Positions 18,572 through 27,762 of a stretch of 64,000 nt of DNA are shown piece after piece (positions within the stretch are counted from its first letter, which is position 1; every line of letters begins with the position of its first letter). The notes below the pieces were generated by a model. It was given only the letters and a program-made list of their open reading frames with translations, was not told where the DNA came from and did not search any database. The position numbers were made by a program, and so were the translations under genes. This stretch comes from Phytopseudomonas flavescens (lineage in GTDB: Bacteria; Pseudomonadota; Gammaproteobacteria; Pseudomonadales; Pseudomonadaceae), in assembly GCF_900100535.1 (NCBI RefSeq), contig NZ_FNDG01000019.1:58892-122891 (forward strand), given 5' to 3'.

Positions 18572-19440
18572 TGAGCAATAAATCACTGGTGACTCTGATC
18601 GTAGGCGTGGTGCTGGCACTGGTCGCCTGGAGCAGCTTCTACATCGTCGCGCAAACCGAGCGTGCGGTGTTGCTGCAGTTCGGTCGGATCGTCGAGGCGG
18701 ACGTGCAGCCTGGTCTGCACGTGAAGATTCCTTACGTCAATCAGGTCCGCAAGTTCGACGCGCGCCTGCTCACCCTGGATACCGTCAACTCGCGCTTCCT
18801 GACGCTCGAGAAGAAAGCGCTGATGGTCGATGCCTATGCCAAATGGCGCGTGCTGGATGCCGAGCGTTACTACACCGCCACGTCGGGCATGAAGCAGATC
18901 GCCGACGAGCGTCTGTCGCGTCGTCTCGAAGCGTCGCTGCGCGATCAGTTCGGTAAGCGCACCCTGCACGAGTCGGTATCCGGCGAGCGTGATGCGTTGA
19001 TGGCCGATGTCACGGCGTCGCTCAATCGGGCGGCTCAGCGCGAGCTGGGTATCGAGGTGGTGGACGTTCGCGTCAAGGCCATCGACCTGCCCAAGGAGGT
19101 CAACCGCAGCGTATTCGACCGTATGAGCTCGGAACGTGAGCGGGAGGCCCGCGAGCATCGCGCCAAGGGTAAGGAACTGGCCGAGGGTATTCGTGCCGAC
19201 GCCGATCGTCAGCAACGCGTACTGCTCGCTGAAGCCTACCGCCAGGCCGAGGAGCTGCGTGGTGAGGGTGATGCCCAGGCCGCTGCCATCTACTCCAAGG
19301 CGTATGGTCAGGATCAGGAGTTCTACTCCTTCTACCGCAGCTTGAACGCTTACCGCGAGAGCTTCTCCGACAAGCGTGACGTGCTGGTGCTGGATCCGAG
19401 CAGCGATTTCTTCCGTTATCTGGAAAAGTCCAAGCCTTGA
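18571..19440 (+). CDS. hflC: FtsH protease modulator HflC
   Basis: Partner of HflK. It is 289 residues: an N-terminal membrane anchor at about residues 5-24, the SPFH domain (TERAVLLQFGRIVE), then a charged helical stretch (about 185-235). The start is set at the ATG at 18571, whose A is the last base of the hflK stop codon; a TTG one codon earlier is in frame but less likely. It is the last gene of the nnrD–hflC operon. The small DUF2065 gene that often follows hflC was not found. Confidence 0.96.
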   Translation: MSNKSLVTLIVGVVLALVAWSSFYIVAQTERAVLLQFGRIVEADVQPGLHVKIPYVNQVRKFDARLLTLDTVNSRFLTLEKKALMVDAYAKWRVLDAERYYTATSGMKQIADERLSRRLEASLRDQFGKRTLHESVSGERDALMADVTASLNRAAQRELGIEVVDVRVKAIDLPKEVNRSVFDRMSSEREREAREHRAKGKELAEGIRADADRQQRVLLAEAYRQAEELRGEGDAQAAAIYSKAYGQDQEFYSFYRSLNAYRESFSDKRDVLVLDPSSDFFRYLEKSKP

Positions 19441-19454
19441 TGAAGCGGTAAGTC

Positions 19455-19520
19455 GCGGGCTGCAAGCTGCAGGTCGATGCCAAGTGCTCACCTGTCGCTT
19501 GAAGCTTGTGGCTTCAGGCT
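19455..19520. repeat. Intergenic repeat of the GCTGCAAGCTGCAGG / GCTTGAAGCTTG type
   Basis: A region of short inverted and direct repeats around AAGCTGCA and GAAGCTTG. A related stretch lies at 24476-24533. It looks like a pseudomonad extragenic palindromic repeat, placed right after hflC. Confidence 0.4.
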
Positions 19521-19541
19521 TTTCGCGTGGTATGATGCGGC

Positions 19542-19565
19542 AGCCGGGAAAATCCCGGCTTTTTT
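19542..19565 (+). terminator. Intrinsic terminator between hflC and hisZ
   Basis: AGCCGGGA (19542-19549), loop AAA, TCCCGGCT (19553-19560), then TTTTT. An eight-pair perfect stem followed by a T run. A TATGAT box (19531-19536, with TGG before it) lies immediately upstream, so the hairpin may also sit at the start of a hisZ leader. Confidence 0.8.
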
Positions 19566-19786
19566 ACGCCTGTGGGAATCATGCGGCACGAACCGAGCGT
19601 TGCGTTCTGTCTTTCAAGGTCGATGACCTTGCCTCCTTCCGCGCCCCTGGCGTGGGGGCTTCGTGCAATCAATTCACTGATCGTCTCGATGCCCGTTCCT
19701 GGAGCCGACCGGCCTGTTGCCGGCTTTGGCTTTCCATCCGCTTCACTGAAGGCTTGTGCCGCCCGAATCAAGAGGGAAATGGCGAA

Positions 19787-20971
19787 ATGGCGACGGTAGA
19801 CCGCTGGCTGCTGCCAGATGGGATCGAAGAAGTATTGCCCCCGGAAGCGGCGCGCATTGAAGTCGCGCGCCGTCAGGTGCTGGATCTGTTCCAGCGCTGG
19901 GGCTATGAATTCGTGGTGACCCCTCATATCGAGTACCTTGAGTCGCTGCTGACCGGCGCCGGTCAGGACCTGGATCTGCGCACCTTCAAGGTGACCGATC
20001 CACTGTCCGGCCGGCAGATGGGTTTTCGTGCCGACATCACGCCGCAAGTGGCACGCATCGATGCGCATACGCTGCGCCGTGAAGGCCCGAGCAGGCTGTG
20101 CTATGCCGGCAGCGTGCTGCATGCTCAGCCACGTGCACTGACCACATCGCGCAGCCCGATCCAATTGGGTGCCGAGTTGTATGGCGACGCCAGCCCGGCC
20201 AGCGACGTCGAGGTGATCAGCCTGCTGGTCGACACCCTCGAACTGGCCGAAGTGCCCGACCTGCACATGGACCTCGGCCATGTCGGTATCTACCGTGGGC
20301 TGGCGCGCGCCGCCGAGCTGTCCGGGGAGGTCGAGCAGCAGTTGTTCGACGCCCTGCAGCGCAAGGCCATGGACGAGATCGATGCACTGACCGATTCGCT
20401 GCCGGACGCCCTGCGCCGCATGCTGCGCGCGCTCGGCGAACTGTGTGGCGGTCGTGAAGTGCTGGATCTGGCCCAGGCCTGCCTGGTCGAAGCGCCGCAC
20501 GACGTGCATGAGGCGCTGGATGACCTGCTGGCCATCGCCGATGCGCTGAGCGTGCGTTATCCAGAACTGCCGCTGTACTTCGATCTCGGAGAGTTGCGTG
20601 GTTATCACTACCACACCGGTGTGGTGTTCGCCGCATTCGTGCCGGCCGTTGGCCAGGCGATCGCCCAGGGCGGCCGTTACGACGACATCGGTGCCGACTT
20701 CGGGCGTGCTCGTCCGGCCACGGGGTTCTCCACCGACCTGAAGACCCTGGTCAGTCTCGGCCGTATGCCGCTCGGCGAAGAGCCGGCCGGCATCTGGGCG
20801 CCGGACAGCCACGACGTTTACCTGTGGCAGGCGGTTCGCCGTCTGCGTGCCGAAGGTGAGCGGGTGGTGCAGGCGCTGCCGGGGCAGGCGTTAGGGGATG
20901 CCGCAGAGGCTCGCTGTGATCGCCAACTGTTGCTGCGTGACGGTCGCTGGCAGGTGCTGGCACTGGACTGA
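19787..20971 (+). CDS. hisZ: ATP phosphoribosyltransferase regulatory subunit HisZ
   Basis: Histidyl-tRNA-synthetase-like subunit that activates the short form of HisG in the first step of histidine synthesis. It has no aminoacylation role. It is 394 residues. Class II synthetase-like motifs include FRADITPQVARIDAH (motif 2-like) and GGRYDDIGADFGRARPATGFS. The start is ATG 19787 after GAGGG; the frame is open further upstream, but that part lies in the leader with its terminator. The same hisZ-purA pairing is known in other pseudomonads. Confidence 0.95.
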   Translation: MATVDRWLLPDGIEEVLPPEAARIEVARRQVLDLFQRWGYEFVVTPHIEYLESLLTGAGQDLDLRTFKVTDPLSGRQMGFRADITPQVARIDAHTLRREGPSRLCYAGSVLHAQPRALTTSRSPIQLGAELYGDASPASDVEVISLLVDTLELAEVPDLHMDLGHVGIYRGLARAAELSGEVEQQLFDALQRKAMDEIDALTDSLPDALRRMLRALGELCGGREVLDLAQACLVEAPHDVHEALDDLLAIADALSVRYPELPLYFDLGELRGYHYHTGVVFAAFVPAVGQAIAQGGRYDDIGADFGRARPATGFSTDLKTLVSLGRMPLGEEPAGIWAPDSHDVYLWQAVRRLRAEGERVVQALPGQALGDAAEARCDRQLLLRDGRWQVLALD

Positions 20972-20972
20972 G

Positions 20973-20987
20973 CGACCACGGTGGTCG
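20973..20987. repeat. Perfect palindrome between hisZ and purA
   Basis: CGACCAC (20973-20979), G, GTGGTCG (20981-20987). It starts one base after the hisZ stop codon and about 63 bp before the purA start. It has no T run. It could be an operator or a transcript-end hairpin. Confidence 0.45.
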
Positions 20988-21050
20988 TCTATTCTGAATT
21001 ACTTTCGCCGGCCGTGACCGGCTCAAGCTTGCGCGAAGAGGACAAGTGTT

Positions 21051-22343
21051 ATGGGTAAGAATGTCGTCGTCCTGGGCACCCAGTGGGGTGATGAGGGCAA
21101 AGGCAAGATCGTCGATCTGCTGACCGAGCATGCGGCCGCCGTCGTGCGTTACCAGGGTGGTCACAACGCCGGTCACACCCTGGTGATCGACGGTGAGAAG
21201 ACCGTGCTGCACCTGATCCCGTCGGGCGTGCTGCGTGAAGGTGTGCAATGCCTCATCGGCAATGGCGTAGTGGTGGCGCCCGATGCCCTGCTGCGCGAGA
21301 TCAACAAGCTGGAAGAGAAGGGCGTACCGGTGCGCGAGCGCCTGCGCATCAGCCCGTCCTGCCCGCTGATCCTGTCCTACCACGTCGCCCTGGATCAGGC
21401 GCGCGAGAAAGCCCGTGGCGAGCTGAAGATCGGCACCACCGGTCGTGGTATCGGCCCGGCCTATGAAGACAAGGTCGCTCGCCGCGGCCTGCGCATCGGC
21501 GACCTGTTCCACCGCGAGCGCTTCGCCGCCAAGTTGGGCGAACTGTTGGATTACCACAACTTCCAGCTGGTGAATTACTACAAAGAACCGGCCATCGACT
21601 TCCAGACCACTCTCGACGAGTGCATGGAATACGCCGAGCTGCTCAAGCCGATGATGCTCGACGTCACTGCCGAGCTGCACAATCTGCGTCGTGCCGGCAA
21701 GGACATCATGTTCGAAGGCGCCCAGGGGTCGCTGCTGGACATCGACCACGGTACCTACCCTTACGTCACCAGCTCGAACACCACGGCGGGCGGCATCGCC
21801 ACCGGTTCCGGCGTTGGCCCGATGTATCTGGATTACATCCTGGGCATCACCAAGGCCTACACCACGCGCGTCGGTTCCGGTCCGTTCCCTACCGAGCTGT
21901 TCGACGACATCGGTGCGTTCCTGGCCAAGCGTGGCCATGAGTTCGGCGCCACCACCGGCCGTGCCCGTCGCTGCGGCTGGTTCGATGCGGTGATCCTGCG
22001 TCGTGCCATCGACGTCAACAGCATTTCCGGCCTGTGCCTGACCAAGCTGGACGTGCTCGACGGGCTGGAAACCATCCGTATCTGCGTGGGCTACAAGAAC
22101 GAGCACGGTGCGGTCATCGATGCGCCGACCGACGCCGACAGCTACATCGGCCTGGAGCCGGTGTACGAGGAAATGCCGGGCTGGAGCGAATCGACCCTGG
22201 GTGCCAAGACCCTGGAAGAACTGCCGGCCAACGCGCGTGCCTACATCAAGCGTGTGGAAGAGCTGGTCGGTGCCCCGATCGACATCATCTCCACCGGGCC
22301 GGATCGCAACGAGACCATCGTGCTGCGTCATCCTTTCGCCTGA
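21051..22343 (+). CDS. purA: Adenylosuccinate synthetase
   Basis: GTP-dependent step from IMP toward AMP. It is 430 residues, the normal length. The N-terminal P-loop GDEGKGKIVD is followed by GGHNAGHT (IMP site), GTTGRGIGPAYEDK, RVGSGPFPTEL and TTGRARRCGWFD. All expected blocks are intact. A strong terminator follows the stop codon. Confidence 0.98.
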   Translation: MGKNVVVLGTQWGDEGKGKIVDLLTEHAAAVVRYQGGHNAGHTLVIDGEKTVLHLIPSGVLREGVQCLIGNGVVVAPDALLREINKLEEKGVPVRERLRISPSCPLILSYHVALDQAREKARGELKIGTTGRGIGPAYEDKVARRGLRIGDLFHRERFAAKLGELLDYHNFQLVNYYKEPAIDFQTTLDECMEYAELLKPMMLDVTAELHNLRRAGKDIMFEGAQGSLLDIDHGTYPYVTSSNTTAGGIATGSGVGPMYLDYILGITKAYTTRVGSGPFPTELFDDIGAFLAKRGHEFGATTGRARRCGWFDAVILRRAIDVNSISGLCLTKLDVLDGLETIRICVGYKNEHGAVIDAPTDADSYIGLEPVYEEMPGWSESTLGAKTLEELPANARAYIKRVEELVGAPIDIISTGPDRNETIVLRHPFA

Positions 22344-22378
22344 GTGCTGACGGCTGCTTTGCCGTCACGGGCATGAAA

Positions 22379-22408
22379 AAAACGGGCCGCCCTTGTGCGG
22401 CCCGTTTT
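22379..22408 (+). terminator. Intrinsic terminator of purA
   Basis: AAAACGGGCCGC (22379-22390), loop CCTTGT, GCGGCCCGTTTT (22397-22408). A 12-pair stem, 36 bp after the purA stop codon. It argues against any chemoreceptor start upstream of it. Confidence 0.9.
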
Positions 22409-22530
22409 CATTTGACGGGCACTGGTGCTCGGGCGCAATCTGGCAATGTGCCGCCATGCGGCACGCGCCTTGCTTGATGTTGATCCTACCTTGCTGTTGT
22501 CGCCAGTGCTGGCGGTCGGAGGATTTGCCC

Positions 22531-24465
22531 GTGGTCGCTGTTCTGTCGCTGTTTCGCAGCCGTCTGTTGCTGCCGGTATTCATCGCGCTGGGTGTTGCGC
22601 TATTCGTTCAGGTAGTGCTGGTGCTGGCCTTGACCCGTACGACGGTCGACGGCCTGGTGACCGACCTGGAGCATCGGCTGGGCAGTGATGCCGGGCGTCT
22701 TTCTGCTGAGCTTGAACAGGCCAGCCAGGAGGTTTCCGCCAGCCTGGGAGGCCTCTCCGTACGCACCCGCGAAAGCCTTTCCGCCGGCCTGTCGAGCCGC
22801 CTGGGCGAAGAGCGGGTGCAGATGCGTGCCAGCCTGGAAAAGAACCTGAAAGATTCCGCCAACGACCTGGCGCAGTTGCTCGCTGCGGTGGCTCCGCGGG
22901 CCATGTGGGATTCCGATATTCCGGCCCTGTCCGAATTCGCCCGGCGTGCACAGCGTAACCCCAATGTGCTGTTCGTGATTTACGACGATGCAGAAGGTAA
23001 CCATCTGACCCGCTACCTCAATCGCCAGAACGAACAGATCAAGACCTTGCTCGAGAAGGGCGCAGGGGAGCGTGCGCTGGACAAGGTCATCGATGCTGCC
23101 AAGAGCGATTCCACGGTGTACTTCGTCGAGGCCGGCATCAGCCCCAATGGGGTGGAGATCGGCAAGGTGCTGATGGGGGTGTCCACTGCGGCCATCGATG
23201 CCGATCTGGCGGCTATCGACGCCCGTTTCGAAGCGTTGCTGGCCAGTGCCGGCCAGTTGGTGGCCGACAGCCTGGCGGGTGCCTCCACCGAAAGTGCCAG
23301 CGCATTGTCGGCGCGCCTGGCAGCGGCACAGCAGGCCGCTCAGAGCATGTCGGCCAATACCAGCGCGGCGGTCGACGCGGCGGCCGCGAACTTGCGCTGG
23401 CGTATCGGGCTGGGGCTGGCGGTGGTCGGTCTGGGTGTGCTGCTGGCCCTGGCGATCGTGCTTGGTCGCCGCGTGGTGGTGCGTCTGCGGACCCTGATCG
23501 CCGCCCTCGACGACCTGGCGGCGGGTGAGGGGGACTTGACCCGGCGCATCGCGATCGACAGCCGTGACGAAGTCGGCGAGATGGCATCGGCGGTCAATCG
23601 TTTCGTCGCCAAGCTGCAGCCCATCGTGCGTGAAGCCGGTGAGGTGGCGGTGCGTACCGGGCAGGAAATCAGCGCGCTGAGCGCGCGTAGCGCGGCGGCC
23701 GAATCGGCAGCGGAAAGGCAGCGTGACGAAGTGGCGGCCAGCCTGCAGGCGCTGGCCTCGATGGCTGACGAGGCGCAGGCCGAGAGCCGCGCCATGCAGG
23801 AGGCGCTGCAGCGCGTCGAAACCATCCGCCAGGCGACCCAGGAAAACGCCACCATCGGCGATCGGGTCGGCAGCTCCATCGAGGAGCTGGTGCAGCGGGT
23901 CGATGCCGGTTCGGCGGTGATCGAGCGGCTGGCCAAGCAGAGCGAGCAGATCGAGGTGGTGCTGACCGTCATCCGCTCCATCGCCGAGCAGACCAACCTG
24001 CTGGCGCTCAATGCCGCCATCGAGGCAGCGCGGGCGGGGGAGAGTGGGCGTGGATTCGCGGTGGTCGCCGACGAGGTACGGGCGTTGGCCAGCAAGACCC
24101 AGCAATCGACCGGCGATATCCAGTCGCACATCGTTGCCCTGCAGCAGGGCGCTCGCGAGGCGGTTGGCGCGATTGGTCAGGCGGGCGAGCAGGCCGATCA
24201 GGGCTTGGCGGCACTGCGTGAGAGCGCGCGCATCCAGCAAGCGGTGCAGCGTTCGGTGGAGGATGTGCACGGCGCCATCAATGCCGCGACGCAGGCGGCC
24301 GCCCACCAGGCTGAAGGCGCCGATGCAGTGCGTGGGCGCGTCGAAGTGATTCATTCCGAGGCTCAGCGCGCCGCCGAGGCGGTAGCTGCGACCGCCAATA
24401 GCGGGCGCGTGCTCGATGGCCTGGCGGGACAGTTGAAGGCCAGCCTGGGGCAGTTCAAGGTCTGA
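22531..24465 (+). CDS. Methyl-accepting chemotaxis protein
   Basis: Transmembrane chemoreceptor. The start is set at a GTG at 22531, with GGAGGA (22518-22523) 7 bases upstream; this gives 644 residues and a proper membrane start (VAVLSLFRSRLLLPVFIALG). Order: membrane segment 1 (about 9-32), a periplasmic helical sensor region (about 33-285), membrane segment 2 (about 290-312), HAMP domain, then the cytoplasmic signalling domain with the conserved hairpin tip (IAEQTNLLALNAAIEAARAGE). The ligand is unknown. It stands alone between purA and the tRNA genes. Confidence 0.93.
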   Translation: MVAVLSLFRSRLLLPVFIALGVALFVQVVLVLALTRTTVDGLVTDLEHRLGSDAGRLSAELEQASQEVSASLGGLSVRTRESLSAGLSSRLGEERVQMRASLEKNLKDSANDLAQLLAAVAPRAMWDSDIPALSEFARRAQRNPNVLFVIYDDAEGNHLTRYLNRQNEQIKTLLEKGAGERALDKVIDAAKSDSTVYFVEAGISPNGVEIGKVLMGVSTAAIDADLAAIDARFEALLASAGQLVADSLAGASTESASALSARLAAAQQAAQSMSANTSAAVDAAAANLRWRIGLGLAVVGLGVLLALAIVLGRRVVVRLRTLIAALDDLAAGEGDLTRRIAIDSRDEVGEMASAVNRFVAKLQPIVREAGEVAVRTGQEISALSARSAAAESAAERQRDEVAASLQALASMADEAQAESRAMQEALQRVETIRQATQENATIGDRVGSSIEELVQRVDAGSAVIERLAKQSEQIEVVLTVIRSIAEQTNLLALNAAIEAARAGESGRGFAVVADEVRALASKTQQSTGDIQSHIVALQQGAREAVGAIGQAGEQADQGLAALRESARIQQAVQRSVEDVHGAINAATQAAAHQAEGADAVRGRVEVIHSEAQRAAEAVAATANSGRVLDGLAGQLKASLGQFKV

Positions 24466-24475
24466 AAGGACGGCG

Positions 24476-24533
24476 GCAAGCTGCAAGCCATAAGCTTCAA
24501 GTGAAGGCAGGGGCTTGGCCGTGGGCTGCAAGG
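24476..24533. repeat. Intergenic repeat of the AAGCTGCAAGC type
   Basis: GCAAGCTGCAAGCCATAAGC and following bases resemble the stretch after hflC (19455-19520). A REP-like element directly after the chemoreceptor gene. Confidence 0.4.
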
Positions 24534-24546
24534 GGCGCTGTACAGA

Positions 24547-24752
24547 CTGTGTGAAAACTACTGCGCTCGGTCATGCGGCGTTGAAAATCGGCTGGAATGC
24601 CAGCCCAGTCAAAATGCTCATTTACAACGCGTAAACTGCGCTTTTGACTTACTTCGTTCGCCCTGCGGGCCTGCCTTCGGCTGTTACTCCGCTGCGCTAC
24701 GTTTCGCCATTTTTTGCCTTGCCTGACCTTCGCTCGCTAGGTTTTCACACGG
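24547..24752. repeat. Inverted-repeat-bounded intergenic element, copy 1
   Basis: Bounded by CTGTGTGAAAAC (24547-24558) and GTTTTCACACGG (24741-24752), which pair 11 of 12. Internally AAAATGCTCATTTAC and GTAAACTGCGCTTTT (24611-24645) match the element at 43726-43875. It fills most of the 357-bp gap between the chemoreceptor and the tRNA genes. No convincing ORF is inside. Confidence 0.55.
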
Positions 24753-24788
24753 CCTGTGTATGCCGTTTGCCGCCTTTCTGCAGGCAAT

Positions 24789-24817
24789 AAAAAACCGAGC
24801 CATTGGCTCGGTTTTTT
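24789..24817 (-). terminator. Terminator of the tRNA-Leu pair
   Basis: AAAAAACCGAGCC, loop ATT, GGCTCGGTTTTTT. A 13-pair stem with A/T flanks, so it works on either strand. It lies 5 bp beyond the 3' end of the distal tRNA. Confidence 0.9.
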
Positions 24818-24822
24818 GAATT

Positions 24823-24909
24823 TGGTGCCCAGGAGAAGACTCGAACTTCCACGACCTTGCGGTCACTGATACCTGAAACCAGCGCGTCTACCAATTCCGC
24901 CACCTGGGC
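24823..24909 (-). tRNA. tRNA-Leu (CAG), distal copy
   Basis: The reverse complement begins GCCCAGGUGGCGGAAUUGG and ends in an encoded CCA. The anticodon loop UUCAGGU gives anticodon CAG, reading CUG. The 87-nt length with a long variable arm (a class II tRNA) and the acceptor stem GCCCAGG/CCUGGGC are typical of tRNA-Leu. It is identical over its whole length to the copy at 24993-25079. Confidence 0.96.
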
Positions 24910-24992
24910 ACTGCAGTAATGTTCACCGTCACCGGTACGGATCATCACGTCCGTTATTTGCAAGGCAGGTTATCAAGCTGCTTCACGAAATT

Positions 24993-25079
24993 TGGTGCCC
25001 AGGAGAAGACTCGAACTTCCACGACCTTGCGGTCACTGATACCTGAAACCAGCGCGTCTACCAATTCCGCCACCTGGGC
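24993..25079 (-). tRNA. tRNA-Leu (CAG), proximal copy
   Basis: Same sequence as the copy at 24823-24909: anticodon CAG, encoded CCA, 87 nt. It is 83 bp upstream of that copy in the direction of transcription, so both probably come from one transcript. CUG is likely the dominant leucine codon in this GC-rich genome, which explains the duplication. Confidence 0.96.
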
Positions 25080-25142
25080 ACTGAAACGGATGATTGCTCA
25101 TCTGTTCCGTGTTACAACGTCTGCTCGACGCTGTGGGCGCGA

Positions 25143-25171
25143 ACTATACGGTCGTGCTTTTACCTTGTAAA
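25143..25171 (-). promoter_or_regulatory. Sigma-70 promoter of the tRNA-Leu pair
   Basis: On the minus strand: TTTACA (25171-25166), 17 bases, TATAGT (25148-25143), followed by a GC-rich discriminator (TCGCGCCC) typical of stringently controlled stable-RNA promoters. Transcription would start about 56 bases before the first tRNA. Confidence 0.75.
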
Positions 25172-25281
25172 CCCCTGGCGTCGAAAAATTATTCTCGTCG
25201 AAAGCTGACCCGAAGGGCGCTTTCGCGCTTCAATAGACACATGGCAAAACCGACTCCAATAGATAAGGTGAACAGGTTCTA

Positions 25282-27762
25282 ATGGCCGATTGGCAATCCC
25301 TCGATCCCGAGGCCGCTCGTGAAGCGGAAAAGTATGACAACCCTATTCCCAGCCGCGAGCTGATTCTTCAGCATCTGGCTGAGCGCGGCTCGCCCGCCAA
25401 CCGCGAAGAACTGCTCGACGAGTTCGGGCTGAGCACAGAAGATCAGGCCGAGGCGCTGCGGCGCCGGTTGCGCGCGATGGAGCGCGACGGCCAGCTGATC
25501 TATACCCGTCGCGGCACCTACGCCCCGGTGGACAAGCTGGACCTGATCCTCGGTCGCGTCAGCGGTCACCGTGATGGCTTCGGCTTTCTGGTGCCGGATG
25601 ACGGCAGCGACGATCTGTTTCTCAGCCCTGCGCAAATGCGCCTGGTATTCGATGGCGACCGTGCATTGGCACGGGTTTCCGGTCTCGACCGTCGTGGCCG
25701 CCGCGAAGGTGCCATCGTCGAAGTGATCTCCCGTGGCCACGAGACCATCGTTGGCCGCTACTACGAAGAGAGCGGCATCGGCTTCGTGATTCCCGACAAC
25801 CCGAAGATCCAGCAGGAAGTGCTGGTGACGGCGGGGCGTAACGGTGGCGCCAAACAGGGACAGTTCGTCGAGGTGGCGATCACCCATTGGCCGACTCCGC
25901 GCTTCCAGCCCCAGGGCGACGTGACCGAAGTGGTCGGCAACTACATGGCGCCGGGCATGGAGATCGACGTGGCGCTGCGCAGCTACGACATTCCCCATGT
26001 CTGGCCCGAGGCGGTGATCAAGGAAGCGCGCAAGCTCAAGCCGGAAGTCGAAGAGAAGGACAAGGAAAACCGTGTCGACATGCGGCACATCCCCTTCGTG
26101 ACCATTGACGGTGAAGATGCGCGGGACTTCGACGATGCGGTGTTCTGCGAGAAGAACGGCAGCAACTGGCGGCTGTTCTCCGGCGGCTGGAAACTGTATG
26201 TCGCCATCGCCGACGTTTCCCATTACGTGAAGGTCGGCTCGGCGCTGGATGCCGAGGCCCAGGTGCGTGGCAACTCGGTGTATTTTCCGGAGCGGGTCAT
26301 TCCGATGCTGCCGGAAGAGCTCTCCAACGGCCTGTGCTCGTTGAACCCGAAGGTCGACCGTCTGGCCATGGTCTGCGAGATCACCATCTCCAAGACCGGC
26401 AAGATGACCGACTACCAGTTCTACGAGGCGGTGATCCACTCCCATGCGCGCCTGACCTACAACAAGGTCAGCGCCATGCTCGAGCAGCCCAAGAGCAGCG
26501 AAGGCAAGGCGCTGCGCAGCGAATACAAGGACGTGCTGCCGCACCTCAATCAACTGTATTCGCTGTACCAGGTGCTGCTCGCGGCGCGTCATGAGCGTGG
26601 CGCGATCGATTTCGAAACCCAGGAAACCCGCATCATCTTCGGTTCCGGCCGCAAGATCGCGGAGATCCGCCCGACCCAGCGCAACGATGCCCACAAGCTG
26701 ATCGAGGAATGCATGCTGGCGGCCAACGTGGCCACCGCGGCGTTCATGCAGAAGCATGGCATTCCTGCGCTGTATCGCGTGCACGATGGCCCGCCGCCGG
26801 AGCGTCTGGAAAAGCTCAAGGCCTTTCTCACCGAGCTGGGCCTGTCCCTGCACCGTGGCAAGCCGAAGGACGGCCCGTCGCCCAAGGACTACCAGGCGTT
26901 GCTGGAAAGCATTCGTGGTCGTGATGACTACCACCTGATCCAGACCGTGATGCTGCGCTCGCTCAGTCAGGCGGTGTACAGCGCCGACAACCAGGGCCAC
27001 TTCGGTCTGAACTACGACGCTTACGCGCACTTCACCTCGCCGATCCGCCGTTATCCGGACCTGTTGATCCACCGCGCGATTCGCAGCGTGATCCGCTCCA
27101 AGCAGGACACCCCGCACGTTCAGCGTGCCGGTGCGGTCAGCATGCCCAAGGCGCGTATCTACCCGTACGACGAGCCGACACTCGAGCAGCTCGGCGAGCA
27201 GTGCTCGATGTCCGAGCGGCGTGCCGACGAAGCCACCCGTGACGTGGTCAATTGGCTCAAGTGCGAGTTCATGAAGGATCGCGTCGGCGAGACCTTCCCG
27301 GGCGTGATCACGGCGGTGACCGGCTTCGGTCTGTTCGTCGAGCTCAAGGACATCTACGTCGAAGGCCTGGTGCACGTCACTGCGCTGCCGGGCGACTACT
27401 ACCACTTCGATCCCGTGCATCACCGTCTCGCCGGCGAGCGCAGCGGCCGCAGCTTCCGCCTGGGTGACAGCGTTTCGGTCAAGGTCATGCGCGTCGATCT
27501 GGACGAGCGCAAGATCGATTTCGAGATGGCGCAGGGTACCGACCAGGCTCCGGCAACACGCAAGCGCCGTGACTCCGCCAGCGACAGTCGGGGCGCCAAG
27601 GGGACTCGTGGTGCGCCGAGCGGCAGCACCGACGTACAGAAGAGCCGTGACGTGAAGAAGGCGCTGCTCGCCGAGTCCAAGTCGTCGGGCAAGACGGCGG
27701 ACAAGAGTGGCAAGCCGAGCCGGCATCGCAAGGGGCCGTCGAAGAGCAAGGCCAAGTCATGA
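25282..27762 (+). CDS. rnr: Ribonuclease R
   Basis: Processive 3'-5' exoribonuclease able to digest structured RNA, with roles in rRNA quality control and cold adaptation. It is 826 residues. Order: N-terminal helix-turn-helix-like region (about 20-80), two cold-shock domains (about 85-240), the RNB catalytic domain (DGEDARDFDDAVFC holds the catalytic aspartates), an S1 domain (VGETFPGVITAVTGFGLFVEL), and a Lys/Ser-rich tail (from about 755). The ATG at 25282 is followed by a normal RNase R start. Its stop overlaps the rlmB start. Confidence 0.97.
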   Translation: MADWQSLDPEAAREAEKYDNPIPSRELILQHLAERGSPANREELLDEFGLSTEDQAEALRRRLRAMERDGQLIYTRRGTYAPVDKLDLILGRVSGHRDGFGFLVPDDGSDDLFLSPAQMRLVFDGDRALARVSGLDRRGRREGAIVEVISRGHETIVGRYYEESGIGFVIPDNPKIQQEVLVTAGRNGGAKQGQFVEVAITHWPTPRFQPQGDVTEVVGNYMAPGMEIDVALRSYDIPHVWPEAVIKEARKLKPEVEEKDKENRVDMRHIPFVTIDGEDARDFDDAVFCEKNGSNWRLFSGGWKLYVAIADVSHYVKVGSALDAEAQVRGNSVYFPERVIPMLPEELSNGLCSLNPKVDRLAMVCEITISKTGKMTDYQFYEAVIHSHARLTYNKVSAMLEQPKSSEGKALRSEYKDVLPHLNQLYSLYQVLLAARHERGAIDFETQETRIIFGSGRKIAEIRPTQRNDAHKLIEECMLAANVATAAFMQKHGIPALYRVHDGPPPERLEKLKAFLTELGLSLHRGKPKDGPSPKDYQALLESIRGRDDYHLIQTVMLRSLSQAVYSADNQGHFGLNYDAYAHFTSPIRRYPDLLIHRAIRSVIRSKQDTPHVQRAGAVSMPKARIYPYDEPTLEQLGEQCSMSERRADEATRDVVNWLKCEFMKDRVGETFPGVITAVTGFGLFVELKDIYVEGLVHVTALPGDYYHFDPVHHRLAGERSGRSFRLGDSVSVKVMRVDLDERKIDFEMAQGTDQAPATRKRRDSASDSRGAKGTRGAPSGSTDVQKSRDVKKALLAESKSSGKTADKSGKPSRHRKGPSKSKAKS

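Noticed and set aside
19441..19786. Expected DUF2065-type small gene between hflC and hisZ
   Set aside because: No frame encodes a two-helix DUF2065-like protein; the gap holds repeats and hairpins only.
20751..22331. 526-codon frame antisense to purA
   Set aside because: Shadow of purA; no family similarity.
22600..24531. 643-codon frame antisense to the chemoreceptor
   Set aside because: Low-complexity, His/Gln/Arg-rich translation without recognisable motifs; the sense-strand chemoreceptor is intact.
25279..27726. 815-codon open frame antisense to rnr
   Set aside because: Mirror of a real gene in GC-rich DNA: its Val/Leu/Arg/His-rich protein has no domain logic, and RNase R on the other strand is complete.
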